NCBI RefSeq assembly: GCF_023700005.1 | Contig: NZ_JAMLJK010000004.1 | Location: forward strand, 62,001-126,000 | Source: Larsenimonas rhizosphaerae | Lineage (GTDB): Bacteria; Pseudomonadota; Gammaproteobacteria; Pseudomonadales; Halomonadaceae | Length of the DNA stretch: 64,000 bases | Direction: 5' to 3' | Shown: positions 35,264-45,365 of the stretch, piece after piece | Layout: every line of letters begins with the position of its first letter | How positions within the stretch are numbered: position 1 is the stretch's first letter | Position numbers and translations under genes: made by a program | Notes under the pieces: generated by a model | Database searches by the model: none | Told to the model about the DNA's origin: nothing | The model's input: the letters and a program-made list of their open reading frames with translations, nothing else

Positions 35264-36464
35264 GTTGCCCCCCACCGTGAAAGCCGCCGTGCTGGCTGCA
35301 CGCGCCGAGCATGATGACCCCGTCTCTGCCTTTGTGTTTGACCTGGACGCCCTGGCGCGCCACGCCCGGCAGACCCGGTTGATGCTGCCAGAGGGGGTCG
35401 AGCTTTTCTATGCCATCAAGGCCAACAGTGAAACGCCCCTGCTTGAGGTCCTGGCCCCCAGCGTGGACGGGTTTGAATTGTCCTCCGGGGGCGAACTTGA
35501 ACGCGCTGCTGCCTGTCGCGTCGCGCGTCCCTGGTTGCTGTCCGGGCCCGGCAAGCTGGACAGTGAATTGCGGGCTGCCATGGCCTGTGACATTGCGGCG
35601 ATCCATGTTGAAAGTCTGTCGGAAATTGACCGACTGTCGGCTCTGGCTCGGTCAGCAGGGCGACAACAGGCTGTATTCATTCGCGTGAATCCTGCGCTGG
35701 ATGCGCGGTTTTCCACCCGGCTCAACATGGCCGGGCGCGCCAGCCCCTTCGGGATCGACGAGGCAGAGCTTGAAGCCGCCGTGGCCCGGGTCGACGCCTC
35801 CGAGGCCCTGGTGTTGCAGGGGTTTCACGTGCATGCCATGTCGCACCAGAAAAGTGCTGAACGTCATCAGGCCCTTATCGCCCTTTATCTGGATAAATGG
35901 CCCCGGTGGCGTGCGCTGTGCGCGGATCCTGCGCGGGTGACCCACTTGAATGTGGGGGGTGGCATTGGCGTTGATTACACCGGGGAGGGCGGGTTTGACT
36001 GGCCGGCATTCTGTGCCTGGCTGGGTGAGACGCTTGCCGCCTGGTCGGAGGCCCCGGTGCTGCGGTTTGAAATCGGACGCTATTTAAGCGCGTTTTGCGG
36101 CTACTACGTCATGGAAGTACTGGACTGCAAGCAAAGCCATGGCGAGCACTTCCTGATATGTCGTGGCGGTACGCACCAGTTTCGTCTGCCGGTGGCGCAG
36201 GGCCATGACCACCCGATTATTCATGTGCCCTGTCACGCTGCTGGAGAGGGGCAAGGCCAGGTGTGGACCGTGGTCGGACAGCTCTGCACCCCAAAGGATG
36301 TGCTGAGCCGCGGTCAGTATCTGGACGATGTGGCCGTGGGTGATGTGCTTGTGCTACCGCTGGCCGGAGCGTACGGCTATAACATCTCCCACGCGGATTT
36401 CCTCTGTCACCCCCGGCCCATGCTTCACTTTATTGGTACTGGCCGGGCCGGAGGCGGGGTATGA
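35256..36464 (+). CDS. sbnH: PLP-dependent decarboxylase, SbnH-like
   Basis: 402 aa, fold type III (alanine racemase/ornithine-decarboxylase) group. The PLP Lys is in FYAIKAN; the glycine-rich phosphate site is NVGGGIGVDY; the second-subunit residues are in the C-terminal GAYGYNISHADF. In staphyloferrin B synthesis SbnH decarboxylates the citryl-diaminopropionate intermediate to give the diaminoethane part. Start GTG 35256 has GGAGG upstream and overlaps the preceding stop (GTGCGTGA). Lysine or diaminopimelate decarboxylase is the main alternative by homology, but the position between NIS synthetases argues for the siderophore role. The exact substrate depends on which diamino acid is used. 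Confidence 0.85.
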   Translation: MRELPPTVKAAVLAARAEHDDPVSAFVFDLDALARHARQTRLMLPEGVELFYAIKANSETPLLEVLAPSVDGFELSSGGELERAAACRVARPWLLSGPGKLDSELRAAMACDIAAIHVESLSEIDRLSALARSAGRQQAVFIRVNPALDARFSTRLNMAGRASPFGIDEAELEAAVARVDASEALVLQGFHVHAMSHQKSAERHQALIALYLDKWPRWRALCADPARVTHLNVGGGIGVDYTGEGGFDWPAFCAWLGETLAAWSEAPVLRFEIGRYLSAFCGYYVMEVLDCKQSHGEHFLICRGGTHQFRLPVAQGHDHPIIHVPCHAAGEGQGQVWTVVGQLCTPKDVLSRGQYLDDVAVGDVLVLPLAGAYGYNISHADFLCHPRPMLHFIGTGRAGGGV

Positions 36465-37843
36465 CGGCTGCGCCTCGCCGGGTGCTGCAGGTTGTTCTGC
36501 TGGGAACCGGTACGGTCAGTCTGGGCAACAGCATGCTTAACCCGGCCCTGCCGTCCTTTATGCAGGCGTTTTCAGTCAGCGCCGGCCACGCTGCCTGGGT
36601 CGTTTCCGGTTTCATGGTCTCGATGGTGCTGGCCATGCCGCTCACAAGCTATCTGGGACAGCGTTATGGCCGGCGGCGGCTATATCTGGTGGGCATGTCG
36701 CTTTATACCCTCGGCGCGGTGATGGGCGGGGTGGCGTTTTCCTTTCCCCAGGTGCTGATGGCGCGCGCGGTCCAGGGAGCCGCCAGCGGGCTGGTCATCC
36801 CGCTGGCATTGCCGCTGTTGTTCAAGGTATTTCCAGCGGCTGAACGGGGCCGGGTGACGGGGGTCTGGGCCAGCGTGGTGATGCTGGTACCCGCGGTCGG
36901 CCCGCTGGTCGGCGCGCTGATGGTCGAAAATGGCGGGTGGCGGGGGCTTTTTATCATGCAGGTGCCTCTGGCCGTGCTGGCAGGCGCGGGGGCCTGCCGC
37001 TGTCTGCCTGGCCGTGATGGACCATCAGAGGCCCCGGTCCGGTTCGATGGTATCGGGTACGGGCTGATTGTGACGGCGCTGCTACTGGTGATGGGGGGCG
37101 GGTACTGGATGTCCCGCGGCGGCGGGCTGAACGCGCTGGCAGGCATCGTCGCCGGACTCATGGTGGGCGCGGTGCTGGTTCGCCACGAACGTCACCACCC
37201 GGCGCCGCTGCTGGCCCTGTCCATTTTCGGCCGTCGCGATTTCTGCCACGGCATGGTGGTGGCCGTACTGCACTCTGTCAGCATGTTTTCAAGCCTGGTG
37301 CTGATTCCTCTGTGGGTGCAGGTGGTAATGGGCCGCAGTGCGCTGTGGACCGGCACGGCGCTGCTGTGTACCGCTGTGTTTGCCAGTGGCTTTGGTCGCC
37401 TGGGTGGGCGCTGGCTTGACCTGCACGGGCCGCGCTGGCTCATCGGCAGCGGGCTGGTCGTGACGGCCGCGGCCACCGTGGCGCTGGGCCGGTTGCCGGC
37501 AGAGGCCTCCATTGTCAGCCTCTGCGTCCTGATGGCGCTGCGCGGTGCCGGCATCGGATTGTCCTACATGCCGTCCACTACGGTCGCGCTTCATACCCTG
37601 CCCGAGGCGCTCACGACCCAGGGCGCTGCCATCAGTAATATCGCCCGACGCGTCACGGCGTCGCTGGCGGTGGTGGCGGTGTCTGTCGCGATCGACCTGT
37701 TGCCGGCACGTGGCGTTGCCCTGCCGGACATCCTTCATCTGCTGTTTACCCTCTCTGGCCTGTTACTGCTGCTGGCAGTCCCCAGCGCCCTGCGTCTTAC
37801 GCCCACTCCGATTGCTCGCCAGACCGGCGCTGAATCTCGATGA
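36461..37843 (+). CDS. MFS transporter, probable siderophore exporter
   Basis: 460 aa, about 14 membrane helices (DHA2/EmrB-like). Signature segments include the cytoplasmic loop LGQRYGRRRLYLVG after helix 2 and a Gly/Pro-rich helix 5 (VVMLVPAVGPLVG). It occupies the place of SbnD, the staphyloferrin B exporter, and starts by ATGA overlap with the decarboxylase stop, so export is coupled to synthesis. Drug efflux cannot be excluded by sequence alone. Confidence 0.83.
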   Translation: MTAAPRRVLQVVLLGTGTVSLGNSMLNPALPSFMQAFSVSAGHAAWVVSGFMVSMVLAMPLTSYLGQRYGRRRLYLVGMSLYTLGAVMGGVAFSFPQVLMARAVQGAASGLVIPLALPLLFKVFPAAERGRVTGVWASVVMLVPAVGPLVGALMVENGGWRGLFIMQVPLAVLAGAGACRCLPGRDGPSEAPVRFDGIGYGLIVTALLLVMGGGYWMSRGGGLNALAGIVAGLMVGAVLVRHERHHPAPLLALSIFGRRDFCHGMVVAVLHSVSMFSSLVLIPLWVQVVMGRSALWTGTALLCTAVFASGFGRLGGRWLDLHGPRWLIGSGLVVTAAATVALGRLPAEASIVSLCVLMALRGAGIGLSYMPSTTVALHTLPEALTTQGAAISNIARRVTASLAVVAVSVAIDLLPARGVALPDILHLLFTLSGLLLLLAVPSALRLTPTPIARQTGAESR

Positions 37844-37858
37844 CAAGGAATATTCCCC

Positions 37859-39721
37859 ATGATGTGTATGGATCAGGCGGTTTTACCCGATGTGTCAACG
37901 TCGGAGACGCCCTTTCTGGATCAGACGGCGCACTGGCGTCACGCAGCGCGTATAGAGCGCCGCGTGGTGGCTCAGCTGCTGCAAACCCTGTTGTATGAAC
38001 AGGTGCTTGCCTATGACGTGACCGAAAGGGCGGGCGCGCATCACTTTGAGGTGGCGCTTGCCGGGGGGCGAGTACTCACGGCTCTGGGCCGGGTGTGCCA
38101 GAGCTTTTCGCTGATTCGACTGGAAGCCGACAGCCTCAGGATCGAGTCTCCGGCGGAGCCGGCGGTGGCGCTCACACTGCCGACATTACTGAGCGAGGTG
38201 GATGCACTGACCGGGGCCCTGGCCGCCCAGCCGGGGTTTGTACGAGAGCTTGAGCAGACGCTGCTTCATGACCTGCAGTCGGCGGCGGCTTATACGCCAC
38301 CGGTAGGTCCACCCACGGCGCTTGGTGCCGATGCGCTGGAGCAGTACTTTACGGACGCGCACAGTTATCATCCCTGCTACAAGTCTCGCATAGGGTTCAC
38401 GCTGCAGGACAACGCGCGTTTCGGGCCGGAGTTTGGCCAGCCGCTGCAGGTGGTCTGGCTGGCGATACCGGCCTCGCGCGCCGTGGTCGGCCATACCGAT
38501 GAAGTGAATCTGGACGCCCTGATGGCCGGACAGGCCGGGACTGCCGTGATGGCAGAGCGCGACGCCTTTTGTGATCGCCGTGGCCTGCGCCGTGATGAGG
38601 TGGTTCTGCTGCCGGTACATCCCTGGCAGTGGCGGGAGCAGGGCCTGCGTGCCCTGTACCCGGAACTGGCCCGTGATGAAGTCGCCTGCCTGGGCGCCGG
38701 TGCCAGCTGGTTTGTGCCCCAGCAATCGATCCGCACGCTATCGCCGACCACGCCCACCGAGCCCTGCCTTAAACTGGCCATGAGCCTGACCAACACCTCC
38801 AGCACCCGGTTGCTGGCGCGGCATACCGTCACCAATGCGCCCCGGATTACCGCCTGGCTTCAGGCGCTGGTCGCGCAGGATGAGGCCGCCCGCGCGATGG
38901 ATTTTATTTTGCTGGGGGAAGTCGCCGGGGTCAGCCTGGATGAGCGCAGGGTCAGCGCCCTGCGTCATGACACGGTTTACGGAGCGCTTGGCGCGATCTG
39001 GCGAGACAATATCGCCACGCACCTGCGGTCGGGGGAGCAGGCGGTGCCGTTCAATGGGCTGAGTCAGTGTGGCCGTTCTCCGGACGGGATACCGGCGGCA
39101 CCTTTCATTGATCCCTGGATCGCGCAGTATGGCCTCATGGCCTGGACCCGGGCATTGATCGAGGCAGCAGCAGCGCCGGTGCTGCACCTGCTGTTTGCCG
39201 AAGGCATCGGGCTTGAATCCCATGGGCAGAACATCGTTATCGTGCACCGGAATGGCTGGCCGGTGCGAGCGGCCCTGAAGGACTTCCATGATGGGGTACG
39301 CTTCAGTCCGGCCCATCTGGCTCATCCGCAGCAGGTCCCTGAGCTTGAGCCGGTGCCTGCCCGCCACGCCGCACTGAACCGCAATTCCTTCCTGATTACC
39401 GATGACCCGGCCGCGGTTCGAGACTACTCCTGCGATGCCTTTTTCTTCATCGCGCTGGCCGATATGGCCATTTTCCTGCAGCGGCATTACGGCCTGGACG
39501 AGTCCCGGTTCTGGCAGATGACGGCCGAGGTCATCATGGCGTATCAGCAGGCGCACCCGCAGCACCGTGAGCGATTCGAACGCTTTGACGTGTTCAATGC
39601 CGGGTATGACGTGGAGGCGCTGACCTGTCGCCGGTTGTTTGGCGATGACGAACCCCGTATCCGGCACGTACCCAATCCACTGACGGCGTTCCGGCCCGGG
39701 GAGCAGCGCAATGCTGAGTGA
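37859..39721 (+). CDS. sbnE: NIS siderophore synthetase, SbnE-like (IucA/IucC family)
   Basis: 620 aa. Motifs: SYHPCYKSRIGF (ATP/phosphate loop), LPVHPWQWRE, RTLSPTTPTEPCLKLAMSLT (adenylate site), ESHGQNIVIVHRNG and ALKDFHDGVR. These match type A NIS synthetases that activate citrate and attach the first amine; SbnE does this with L-2,3-diaminopropionate. AAGGAAT precedes the ATG. The last 11 nt overlap the SbnG-like gene, whose product would make the citrate. Length is somewhat above the S. aureus protein, with the extra residues at both ends. Confidence 0.87.
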   Translation: MMCMDQAVLPDVSTSETPFLDQTAHWRHAARIERRVVAQLLQTLLYEQVLAYDVTERAGAHHFEVALAGGRVLTALGRVCQSFSLIRLEADSLRIESPAEPAVALTLPTLLSEVDALTGALAAQPGFVRELEQTLLHDLQSAAAYTPPVGPPTALGADALEQYFTDAHSYHPCYKSRIGFTLQDNARFGPEFGQPLQVVWLAIPASRAVVGHTDEVNLDALMAGQAGTAVMAERDAFCDRRGLRRDEVVLLPVHPWQWREQGLRALYPELARDEVACLGAGASWFVPQQSIRTLSPTTPTEPCLKLAMSLTNTSSTRLLARHTVTNAPRITAWLQALVAQDEAARAMDFILLGEVAGVSLDERRVSALRHDTVYGALGAIWRDNIATHLRSGEQAVPFNGLSQCGRSPDGIPAAPFIDPWIAQYGLMAWTRALIEAAAAPVLHLLFAEGIGLESHGQNIVIVHRNGWPVRAALKDFHDGVRFSPAHLAHPQQVPELEPVPARHAALNRNSFLITDDPAAVRDYSCDAFFFIALADMAIFLQRHYGLDESRFWQMTAEVIMAYQQAHPQHRERFERFDVFNAGYDVEALTCRRLFGDDEPRIRHVPNPLTAFRPGEQRNAE

Positions 39722-40493
39722 GAACCGTCTCAGGCAGGCCCTCAAGGCCGGCCGTAGCGTATTTGGCGTGCTGGCGTCGTTGCCCACGGCCGCGTCCATC
39801 GAGCTGATTGGCGACGCCGGCTTTGATTTTGTGGTGATTGATACCGAACACGTGCTGATTAACCCCGAAACCATTGAGCACATGATCCGCACGGCGGAGC
39901 GTTATCGCATGACGCCGCTGGTGCGTGTGCCGGATGCCGACCCCAAGCGCATGCTGCGGCTGCTGGATGGCGGGGCGCAGGGCATTGTCATCCCTCAGGT
40001 TGAATCGCCGGAAACGGTGCGCCAGGCGGTTCAGGCCTGCCGTTACGCCCCGGAAGGCAACCGCAGTCTGAATGCCGGGCGCCCGGGGGCCTTCGGGCGG
40101 GATGCCCTGTCGACGTACGTGGCGCATGCCAATCGCCACATCATGGTGGTGGCCATGATTGAAACCGTGGCGGGGGTGGCGGCCGCCCGGGATATTGCCG
40201 AGACCCCGGGGCTGGATCTGGTGCTGGAAGGCGCGGCTGATCTGTCCCAGTCGCTGGGTGTCAGCTGGGATACCAGCCATCCTCGTGTGCTGGCGGCGCT
40301 GGAACATACTGCCCGGACCTGTCTCGACAGCGGCGTACCCTACGCCGCCTTTCTGCGCCACGAGGATGCCGGTGCCTACTGGCGTGCGCGTGGCGTCACG
40401 ACCTTCATGCTCGGCGATGAGCGCGGTATTGCCTTTCGCGCACTGCGCCGCGCCCTTGAACAAGCACATACCGATACAGGAGCTCGCTCATGA
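39711..40493 (+). CDS. sbnG: HpcH/HpaI-family citrate synthase, SbnG-like
   Basis: 260-aa TIM barrel of the HpcH/HpaI aldolase family. Metal and substrate residues appear in FDFVVIDTEH, GIVIPQVESPE, AMIETVAGV and EGAADLSQSLG. In staphyloferrin B clusters this family member (SbnG) condenses oxaloacetate and acetyl-CoA to citrate outside the TCA cycle, letting the cell make siderophore when iron-dependent TCA flow is low. It is embedded between two NIS synthetases with overlaps at both ends (11 nt and 4 nt). A simple hydroxy-dicarboxylate aldolase is the alternative if context is ignored. Confidence 0.87.
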   Translation: MLSENRLRQALKAGRSVFGVLASLPTAASIELIGDAGFDFVVIDTEHVLINPETIEHMIRTAERYRMTPLVRVPDADPKRMLRLLDGGAQGIVIPQVESPETVRQAVQACRYAPEGNRSLNAGRPGAFGRDALSTYVAHANRHIMVVAMIETVAGVAAARDIAETPGLDLVLEGAADLSQSLGVSWDTSHPRVLAALEHTARTCLDSGVPYAAFLRHEDAGAYWRARGVTTFMLGDERGIAFRALRRALEQAHTDTGARS

Positions 40494-42403
40494 CTGCATT
40501 TTCCACGTACGATGCCCCGACGACGGATGACCTTCATGCCGAGGCAGCCCGACGCCATCTGCTTCGCAGTCTGGTGGATGCACTGCTGGTCGAGGAGATG
40601 TTCAGCCATCTACCGGTGATCTGGTCAGACGCCGATGAGGCCTCCTTGTGGCTTGCCGGTCACTCGGCGATGTCCCTCTTGAGCGCAGACCCGGCGCGAC
40701 GGCTTTGGCGCTGGACAGTGGCGACTACGCCCGAGGTAACGCTGTTCATGGTGCTGCAACCGGGGATTACCCAGGCCTGGGAGCTGGCCGACGGCAGCGG
40801 TGTCTGGTGTGTGCCTGCCCATGGCGCGGTGTCAGTGGAGGGTGCGTCCCTTGCCCCGGATGAGTTCATGCGCCAGGTGTGTGTGGGCCTTCATCCAGAC
40901 GACCCTGACCCCACGGCGGGGGAGGCCGTGTTTTTAAATGCGCTGGCCACCAGTACCTGGCAACTGGCCCGCTCGCAGGCGCACTGTATTGATCATCAGG
41001 GCCTGCTCGACAAGCCGGCGTGGGCATTCTTTACCGTCATGGAGCAATGGGCCTCGCTGCTGGACCGACCTTATCACCCGACGGCCAAGGCCAAGGAAGG
41101 GCTCTCGGCGGAGGAGTATGTCGCCTGGGTGGCCGAGTTTGACCAGCCGGTGACTCTTGCCTGGGTGGCCGTCAGGCGCAGTGCGCTGATGACCGGCGCG
41201 AAGGTGGCCGCTGGCGATGCCCCGGCCACGTGGTTGATGACCGCTGCCGAACAGGCCGCGCTGGCGGCCGAGCTTCACCGCCTGGGCGTTGAGGAAAGCC
41301 ACATGGCGCTGCCTGTACATCCCTGGCAGCAGCGGCACGCCTTGCCTCATTGGCTTGCCGAGGCTTTCGCCTGCGGTGACTGCCTGACGCTTGCGGTTAC
41401 CTCGACGGACTGGAGGGCCAGCTCGTCACTCAGGTCACTGTTGCCCGGACGAGACAGTCGACACAGCGTCAAGCTGCCCATGGCGGTTAACTCACTGGGG
41501 GCGTCGCGCTACCTGCCGGCGGTCAAAATGATGAACGGCGATCTGAGCGCCGCCCTGTTGCATCAGGCCCAGGCACGCGATGCCCGGCTGGCGGAGGCAC
41601 TGCACCTGTGCGAGGAGGGGCGATGGTGGGCCTTCATGCCCGAGGGTGCCTCGCTTTTTGATGAAGCGCCACGGCATTTATCCGCCATGGTCAGAAGTTA
41701 TCCCGAGGCACTGGCCCGCGATCCGGCGTGCCGCCTGTTACCGATGGCCGCACTGGGAACGCCCTTGCCGGAGGGTGGCCATCACTTTCTGGATGACTGG
41801 CTGGCCTGGCGCCGGCTTGAGCCTTGTAAAGAGAACGTGGTGCAGCTGACCGGTGAGCTGGTCGGCGTGTTCTTCGAACTCACCCTGCGCCTGTTTCGGC
41901 TGGGCATGCTGCCGGAAGTGCATGGGCAAAATGCGGTGCTGGTATGGCGCGAGGGGCGGATCACCGGCATGGTGCTGCGTGACCATGATTCCCTGCGGAT
42001 TGCTGTCCCGGCCCTGGAGGCCGCGGGCCTTGCCGATCCTGAGTACCGCATCAAGCCGGGGCACTCGAATACGCTTTACCACGATGACCTGGCGGGCCTG
42101 TTGTTCTGGTTGCAAACCCTGGCCATTCAAGTCAATGTGCGGGCTGTTGTTGATACTATTGCGTCTCATTTCGAGATGCCAGTGTCCACGCTCTGGCAGG
42201 AAGTGGCCAGGCAGTTACGCCGGCAGATACACGATATTCCCTTTACCGCGCCGGTGCGTGCGCTGTTGATCAAGCAGTTGTTCGACGCGCCGTACTGGCC
42301 GTTCAAGCATCTGGTCGGGCCGATCATGGTGCGTGCCGGCGGGCCGGGCAGCATGCCGTTTGGCACCGGCAGGGCCGTTAATCCGTTACAGCGCATCGCG
42401 TGA
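40490..42403 (+). CDS. sbnF: NIS siderophore synthetase, SbnF-like (IucA/IucC family)
   Basis: 637 aa. Motifs: YHPTAKAKEG (ATP loop), LPVHPWQQRHA, SSSLRSLLPG with HSVKLPMAVNSLGASR, EVHGQNAVLVW and VLRDHDSLRI, plus the C-terminal GHSNTLYHDDL. It fits the SbnF position, which joins a second amine to the citryl intermediate. It starts within the ATGA of the SbnG-like gene. A GCGCATC/GATGCGC hairpin (42391-42408) spans its stop and separates synthesis from import genes. Confidence 0.86.
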   Translation: MTAFSTYDAPTTDDLHAEAARRHLLRSLVDALLVEEMFSHLPVIWSDADEASLWLAGHSAMSLLSADPARRLWRWTVATTPEVTLFMVLQPGITQAWELADGSGVWCVPAHGAVSVEGASLAPDEFMRQVCVGLHPDDPDPTAGEAVFLNALATSTWQLARSQAHCIDHQGLLDKPAWAFFTVMEQWASLLDRPYHPTAKAKEGLSAEEYVAWVAEFDQPVTLAWVAVRRSALMTGAKVAAGDAPATWLMTAAEQAALAAELHRLGVEESHMALPVHPWQQRHALPHWLAEAFACGDCLTLAVTSTDWRASSSLRSLLPGRDSRHSVKLPMAVNSLGASRYLPAVKMMNGDLSAALLHQAQARDARLAEALHLCEEGRWWAFMPEGASLFDEAPRHLSAMVRSYPEALARDPACRLLPMAALGTPLPEGGHHFLDDWLAWRRLEPCKENVVQLTGELVGVFFELTLRLFRLGMLPEVHGQNAVLVWREGRITGMVLRDHDSLRIAVPALEAAGLADPEYRIKPGHSNTLYHDDLAGLLFWLQTLAIQVNVRAVVDTIASHFEMPVSTLWQEVARQLRRQIHDIPFTAPVRALLIKQLFDAPYWPFKHLVGPIMVRAGGPGSMPFGTGRAVNPLQRIA

Positions 42404-42425
42404 TGCGCCTGACACTGGAGGATAA

Positions 42426-43358
42426 ATGCAGCAGGCGGTATCGGGGATGACCCGGCGCAGTGGCGTGTCCCGGCGTGCTCTGCTGGGCATGGCCTGCATC
42501 TGGGCGGTAGCGCCTCAGGCCGTGCTGGCGGCGGCCGGGGCGCGCCCACGGCTGGTGACGCTGTTTCAGGGCGCCACGGATACTGCCGTGGCGCTGGGTG
42601 TCATGCCGGTCGGGGTGGTCGAGTCATGGCAGGACCCACCGGTGTATCCCTACCTTCGTGCTGCACTGTGTGATGCCACGCTGGTCGGGCTGGAAACCCA
42701 GCCCAGCCTTGAAGATATTGTCATGCTTCAACCCGACCTGATTGTGGCCTCCCGGTTTCGCCATGAAAAAATTGCGCCGCTGCTGACCCGGATCGCGCCG
42801 GTGATCATGCTGGAGGATGTCTATCGCTTTCATGACACGCTGGCGAGCATGGCCCGTGCCCTGGGGAAAAGGCCTGCCGCCGACTGGCTGGAAAGCCAGT
42901 ACGCGGCGCGTATCGTGGCGCTCAGGGCACGCCTTGCCGTGACCCTGGCGCCGCACTGGCCGATGACCGTATCACTGATTGATGTACGTGCTGATCAGAT
43001 CCGCAGCTACCTCCCGGCCAGTTTTGGCGGCGAGGTGTTATCGGCGCTTGGGTTTCGATGGAACGCAACCGCCCGTCAGGCGGGTGGTGTGATGCTCAAG
43101 CTGGGTGGTGTTGAAAGTGTGTCGGCCATTGATGCGTCACTTTTTTTCGTAATGCGCCACAGCAATTCGCCGGCCGTGACAGCTCATTATGAACGGTTGA
43201 TTCATCACCCTCTGTGGCAACGCCTCGCCGCGCCGCGCCATGGTCAGGTGGTGCCGGTGGATACAGTCGCATGGAGCCTGTCCGGTGGCATGCTGGGGGT
43301 GTTTGCCATGCTTGATGACATCGAGCACTGGCTTGACCGGCGTGAGGTGCAGTCATGA
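42426..43358 (+). CDS. Periplasmic iron-siderophore binding protein (FecB/FhuD type)
   Basis: 310 aa. The N-terminus has a twin-Arg stretch (SRRALLG) before a hydrophobic core and an AxA-type cleavage site (VLAAAGA near residue 35), suggesting possible Tat export. The type III binding fold is clear: [18 protein letters not shown], then [16 protein letters not shown], a long central helix and a C-terminal lobe. It captures the ferric siderophore in the periplasm and delivers it to the two permeases that follow. GGAGG sits close before the ATG. It overlaps permease 1 by 4 nt. Confidence 0.88.
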   Translation: MQQAVSGMTRRSGVSRRALLGMACIWAVAPQAVLAAAGARPRLVTLFQGATDTAVALGVMPVGVVESWQDPPVYPYLRAALCDATLVGLETQPSLEDIVMLQPDLIVASRFRHEKIAPLLTRIAPVIMLEDVYRFHDTLASMARALGKRPAADWLESQYAARIVALRARLAVTLAPHWPMTVSLIDVRADQIRSYLPASFGGEVLSALGFRWNATARQAGGVMLKLGGVESVSAIDASLFFVMRHSNSPAVTAHYERLIHHPLWQRLAAPRHGQVVPVDTVAWSLSGGMLGVFAMLDDIEHWLDRREVQS

Positions 43359-44344
43359 CGCGTCTTGTCATGATGCTGGTTCTGTTGCTGGCGAGTCTGT
43401 GGCTTAGCCTGATGGCGGGAGCGGTCTGGTACGGGCCGTCTACTGTCGGGCACGCGCTGTTGTCGGCGTCGCCTACCGATGTGCAGGGGCTGGTAATACG
43501 CACCACCCGTGTGCCGAGAACACTGGTGGCGCTGGTCGCCGGGGCCTGTCTGGCCGTGGCCGGCGGCGTCATGCAGACCCTGACCCGCAATCCACTGGCT
43601 TCGCCTGGGCTGTTGGGGGTCAATGCCGGAGCCCTGTTCGTGATGGTGATGCTGGTATCCCTCTGGCCTGGCGCGGGCGTTTCCCTGTGGTATGGCGGGG
43701 CCTTTGCCGGGGCGGCCCTGGCGGCCCTGTTGGTATGGGCCGTGGCCATGCGTGGACAGGCGTCCGGGGGGCCGCTCAAGCTGGTGCTGGCCGGTGCTGC
43801 CATCACGGCGCTGTTTACCTCGTTCAGCCAGGCCATGCTGGTGATCGATCAGCAAGGCCTGGATACCGTCCTGTTCTGGCTGGCAGGGTCAGTGGCCGGG
43901 CGTCCGCTGGCGGAGGTTACCCCGTTGATGGGGGTGGCGCTGGTTGCACTGTTTGCCTGCCGGCCTCTGGCGCGAAGCATGAATGTACTGGCCGCGGGCG
44001 AGGCGATTGCTCGTGGCGTCGGCGTCGGTGTGGCGCGGCTGCAGCTGTTGATGGTGGTGCTGGTGATCCTGCTGGCCGGTTCCTCGGTGGCGATGGCCGG
44101 CAATATTGCCTTTGTGGGGTTGATCGTGCCGCATATTGCCCGACGGCTACTGCCGGTAGACCATCGTATCTGGCTGGCAGGGTGTGCTCTGATGGGGGCC
44201 ACGCTGCTCCTGCTGGCTGATGTGATCGGGCGCACCGTGATACTCCCGCGGGAAATACCGATTGGTGTCATGACTGCGCTGATCGGCGCCCCCCTGTTTA
44301 TTACGCTGGTACGCCGACAGGGAGGTGGACATGGCCGAGCGTGA
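43355..44344 (+). CDS. FecCD-family iron-siderophore ABC permease 1
   Basis: 329 aa, about nine to ten membrane helices. Family motifs: [20 protein letters not shown], the coupling region [19 protein letters not shown], and [17 protein letters not shown] near the C-terminus, which contacts the ATPase. It forms a heterodimer with permease 2 in the inner membrane. Translation starts inside the ATGA shared with the binding-protein gene. Confidence 0.92.
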   Translation: MTRLVMMLVLLLASLWLSLMAGAVWYGPSTVGHALLSASPTDVQGLVIRTTRVPRTLVALVAGACLAVAGGVMQTLTRNPLASPGLLGVNAGALFVMVMLVSLWPGAGVSLWYGGAFAGAALAALLVWAVAMRGQASGGPLKLVLAGAAITALFTSFSQAMLVIDQQGLDTVLFWLAGSVAGRPLAEVTPLMGVALVALFACRPLARSMNVLAAGEAIARGVGVGVARLQLLMVVLVILLAGSSVAMAGNIAFVGLIVPHIARRLLPVDHRIWLAGCALMGATLLLLADVIGRTVILPREIPIGVMTALIGAPLFITLVRRQGGGHGRA

Positions 44345-45359
44345 CCTGACCCGAACGCCGGGATTTTCACGGCAGTGGTGCCGTGAGGGCAGCGGCCGTG
44401 TTGGTCTGGCGCTGCTGGTCGTGGTGTCAGTGGTGCTGGTGTCATTGTCACTGGGCAAGGTGGTATTAACGCCTGCGGCACTGTGGGCGGCATGGGGAGC
44501 CCCGTCCACCCCGGCCGGCATGATTGTCACCGAGCTTCGTCTGCCACGCATCGTGCTGGCGGCGTTGGTGGGGGGAGCGCTTGGTTTGTCCGGCTGGCTG
44601 TTGCAGCAAGTGATGCGTAATCCTCTGGCTTCGCCGGATATCATTGGCGTAACCAGTGGGGCCAGTGCCGCGGCCGTCGGGTATATGGCGTTGCTGGGGG
44701 CAGGTTCTGGCATGCAGTGGTTGCCGGTCGCGGCGGTCGCCGGGGCCATTGCGACGGCGCTGGGTATTTATCGGCTGGCATGGCAGGGCGGCGTGACGCC
44801 GATCCGGCTCGTGCTGATGGGGATCGGGGCCTCTGCAACGCTTGGCGCGCTGACGATGCTGGCACTGGTGCTCAGTCCACTGACCACGACGCTGTCGGCG
44901 TATGTCTGGTTGACCGGTAGTGTCTATGGTGCCCACTGGGGCACGGTGCGCACGCTGGCCGGCTGCTGCGCGCTGCTTCTGATGGTGCTGGTGCCGCTGA
45001 TGCGTCATGTACCGTTGGCGCCTTTGAATGACGCATTGGCAACGGGCCTTGGGGTGCGGGTACAGCGCCTCCGGGCCATGGTGCTGGCCCTGGCGGCGAC
45101 GCTTGCCGGGGTGGCCATTGCCTGGGGAGGGGCATTTGCCTTTGTCGGGCTGGTAGCGCCTCATCTGGCGCGGCTTGTCTGCCGGCGACCGGGGCTTTCC
45201 CAGGGGGTACTGGCAGTATTGATCGGCAGCACGCTGGTCATGCTGGCCGATTTGCTGGGGCGCACCCTGTTTTTACCGCTGGACTTGCCGGCGGGGATTT
45301 TCGTGGCCGCCATTGGCGCGCCGTTTTTTCTGGGCCTTTTGTTGCGTGAGGTGCGCTAG
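44331..45359 (+). CDS. FecCD-family iron-siderophore ABC permease 2
   Basis: 342 aa, about ten helices. Motifs: [41 protein letters not shown] and [17 protein letters not shown]. It pairs with permease 1. ATG 44331 has GGGAGG 5-6 nt upstream and overlaps permease 1 by 14 nt; GTG 44325 is the longer alternative. The ATPase gene follows after 6 nt. Confidence 0.92.
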   Translation: MAERDLTRTPGFSRQWCREGSGRVGLALLVVVSVVLVSLSLGKVVLTPAALWAAWGAPSTPAGMIVTELRLPRIVLAALVGGALGLSGWLLQQVMRNPLASPDIIGVTSGASAAAVGYMALLGAGSGMQWLPVAAVAGAIATALGIYRLAWQGGVTPIRLVLMGIGASATLGALTMLALVLSPLTTTLSAYVWLTGSVYGAHWGTVRTLAGCCALLLMVLVPLMRHVPLAPLNDALATGLGVRVQRLRAMVLALAATLAGVAIAWGGAFAFVGLVAPHLARLVCRRPGLSQGVLAVLIGSTLVMLADLLGRTLFLPLDLPAGIFVAAIGAPFFLGLLLREVR

Positions 45360-45365
45360 ATCATT

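Noticed and set aside
38738-39892. Long minus-strand ORF (384 aa) opposite the SbnE-like gene
   Set aside because: It is antisense to a clear NIS synthetase, has no family motifs, and its length follows from the GC-rich codon bias of the real gene.
39594-40469. Minus-strand ORF (291 aa) opposite the SbnG-like gene
   Set aside because: Antisense shadow of a well-supported enzyme with overlapping operon neighbours; His/Arg/Gln-rich composition is typical of a shadow frame.
33497-42403. Aerobactin or vibrioferrin cluster
   Set aside because: There is no IucB acetyltransferase or IucD lysine monooxygenase for aerobactin, and three NIS synthetases with an SbnG-like citrate synthase fit staphyloferrin B logic better than the two-synthetase vibrioferrin set.
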